A stretch of 64,000 nucleotides of DNA from Chiridota heheva. Its lineage: Eukaryota; Echinodermata; Holothuroidea; Apodida; Chiridotidae. Below are positions 61,892 through 64,000 of the stretch, in pieces. How positions within the stretch are numbered: the first letter of the stretch is position 1; each line of letters opens with the position of its first letter. Where the stretch lies: NCBI GenBank assembly GCA_020152595.1, contig JAIGNY010004489.1, positions 245,153 to 309,152 of the forward strand. The letters are read 5' to 3'. A model generated the notes under the pieces. It was not told the origin of the DNA, made no database searches, and saw nothing but the letters and a program-made list of their open reading frames with translations. A program made the position numbers and the translations under genes.

Positions 61892-64000
61892 GGCCCTTAG
61901 ACCCCTCCAACCCGACACCACTGATTTTCTCAAAATCAGGGTAATCCACACCATTCAACCCGAGAGACTCTTTCACACTTCATTGACTAGCATCCAGCTA
62001 TTGTTACACCATTTACAACACAGGGGTAATGCATATCTTCTTATCTGATAACATCTTCATGGTCTATTCACATTTCACTTGTTAACAACCAGCTACTGTT
62101 ACACTGTACACAATAGGTCATTCATCTTGGGCTCAAGACACATAACTGCTGTTCAGTGATGCGAATCAGATTAGTCCTTGGCAGAGCCTAAATAAAAACA
62201 TACATTATATGCTTGAGAGAGCTTTGTGCAAAACTCATGAATGATTGATGGACCATTCCTCATAAGGAAGGTTATTTCATCAAGCAGAACAAAAACATTA
62301 TATGGGGACTTGCACCAGTATAGGGAGCTCAGACCAAGCTCCGACCAGTAAAAGAAGATCAGAACAGCGTATTATACCAAAAATGCATTTTATGCAATAT
62401 ATAAATACATGTTAAGAAATAAATATAAATACATCTATGATCAGAACACAAATACTGTATAATATTATACCAAAGATCAGTACAGCATATTATGCCAAAC
62501 ATGCATTTTATGCAATATATAAAATGATAAGAAATGAATATGAATACATCTATGATTAGAACACAAACATTGTATAATATTATACTAAAGATCAGAACAG
62601 CATATTATACCAAACATGCATTTTATGCAATATACAAAATGATAAGAAATAAATATGAATACATCTATGATCAGAACACAAACATTGTATAGGTAGCTTG
62701 CACCAGTATAGGCAGCAGCATAGATAGAGAGCTCGCACCAGTACAGGAAGCTCGAACCAGTAAAGGAGCTCGCACCAGTACAGGAGCTCGCACCAGTACA
62801 GGCAGCTCAGACCAGTATAGGCAGCTCAGACATAGATCATCACGGCATATCATATCACAAATATATTTTAACCAATATATAACTTAATGATAAGAACTAA
62901 ATATGAATACATCTATAATCAGAAAACAGACTTTTATAGAGAGCCAGTATGGGAAGCTCAGACCAATATAGGAGCTCAGACCAGTTTAGAGAGCTCAGAC
63001 CAGTATAGGAGCTCAGACCAGTATAGAGAGCTCGGACCAGTTAAAGAAGATCAGAACAGCATATTATACCAAAAATGCATTTTATGCAATATACAAATAC
63101 ATGATAAGAAATAAATATGAATACATCTATGATCAGAACACAAACATTGTATAATATTATACCAAAGATCAGAACAGCATATCATACCAAACAGGCATTT
63201 TATGCAATATATAAAATGATAAGAAATAAGTTTGAATACATCTATGATCAGAACACAAACATTGTATAGGGGCTTGAACCAGTACAGGAAGCTTGAACCA
63301 GTACAGGAGCTGCACCAGTATAGGAGCTTGGGCCAGTAAAGGAAGATCAGAACAGCAATTGTTACTAAAAATACTTTTTATGCAATACATAAAATGATAA
63401 GAAATAAATATGAATACATCTATGATTAGAACTTAAAAAATTGTATAATATTATACCAAAGATCAGAACAGCATATTATACCAAACATGCATTTTATGCA
63501 TTATATAAAATGATAAGAAATAAATATGAATACATCTATGATCAGTACACAAACATTGTATAGGGAGCTCGGACCAGTACAGGGAGCTCGGACCAGTACA
63601 GTAAGCCTCGAACCAGTACAGGAGCTCGGACCAGTACAGGAGCTCGGACCAGTACAGGAAGCTCGGACCAGTACAGGGGAGCTCGGACCAGTACAGGGAG
63701 CTCGGACCAGAACAGGGAGCTCGGACCAGTACAGGAGCTCGGACCAGTACAGGGAGCTCGGACCAGTACAGGGTGCCTGAACCAGTACAGGGTGCTCAGA
63801 CCAGTATAGGGAACTTGACCAGTATAGGGAGGTCGGACCATCATAGGGAGGTCGCACCATGATAGGGAGCTGGGACCCGTATAGGGAGCATGAACCAGTA
63901 TAGGAGCTCAGACCAATACACATAGATCATCACGGCAAATTATATCACAAATATAGTTTAGGCAATATACATTAAGAATTTTTGGCCCTTAGACCCTCCA

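Larger units (their letters stand above)
47659..64000. repeat. Satellite array 3: 2.1-kb higher-order repeat, at least eight units
   Basis: Unit starts, taken at the phrase GGCCCTTAGA or its variants, are 47659, 49757, 51851, 53951, 56053, 58161, 60258, 61892 and 63984 (cut by the window end). Spacing is 2,094-2,108 bp except for one short unit. Each unit has a 387-bp non-satellite cassette, then AT-rich modules in pairs and triplets separated by short 19-bp blocks, and finally a block of about eighteen 19-bp units before the next cassette. Copies look nearly identical, differing mostly by one base in G runs and a few substitutions. The array runs off the right edge. Confidence 0.95.

Noticed and set aside
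47659-64000. CRISPR array
   Set aside because: Repeats and spacers are not of regular length, the spacer-like parts are themselves repeats, and the DNA is eukaryotic.

Overview
The window looks like nuclear DNA of a marine invertebrate. It is AT-rich, has GT-AG introns, several tRNA-derived SINEs, decayed LINE and DNA-transposon remnants, and many short TAGGCCTA-type motifs. Those motifs, with the P2RX7-like and THAP relics, make an echinoderm the best guess (possibly a holothurian). That assignment is inference from style, not a database match.

The one gene I can name firmly is PARP1 (poly(ADP-ribose) polymerase 1), on the minus strand. Its first four coding exons lie at 24483-24367, 22525-22438, 5331-5147 and 2994-2786. 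They join in a continuous reading frame that encodes PARP zinc fingers 1 and 2 (about 200 residues). The rest of the gene must lie left of base 1. Intron 2 is about 17.1 kb. It holds a broken THAP-domain copy (plus strand), a 1,030-bp inverted-repeat element, two minisatellites, several SINEs and the first exon of a P2RX7-like gene interrupted by a stop codon. Intron 1 holds a SINE and a LINE 3' end.

From 25 to 32 kb, upstream of PARP1, the sequence is a patchwork of decayed mobile DNA: a CR1/L2-like LINE reverse transcriptase, a palindromic MITE, an hAT-like fragment, SINEs and a 23-bp minisatellite. From about 32.2 kb the window is dominated by one satellite system, roughly 25 kb in total. 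It combines a 19-bp unit (GGGAGCTCGGACCAGTACA and variants) with an AT-rich module of about 105-115 bp. Array 1 (32.2-34.06 kb) contains an inverted block. Array 2 (40.86-47.6 kb) is irregular. From 47.66 kb to the end the two elements plus a 387-bp non-satellite cassette form a 2.1-kb higher-order repeat with eight complete units, seven full length and one carrying a 463-bp deletion.

Between arrays 1 and 2 is a non-satellite island (34.06-40.86 kb). It is bounded by a perfect 25-bp inverted repeat and contains two consecutive exons of a P-element/THAP9-type transposase with an in-frame stop. The most unusual items are the three-level satellite and this P-like island inside it. The many long open frames in the satellite arise because the 19-bp repeat has no stop codon in any frame; they are not genes.
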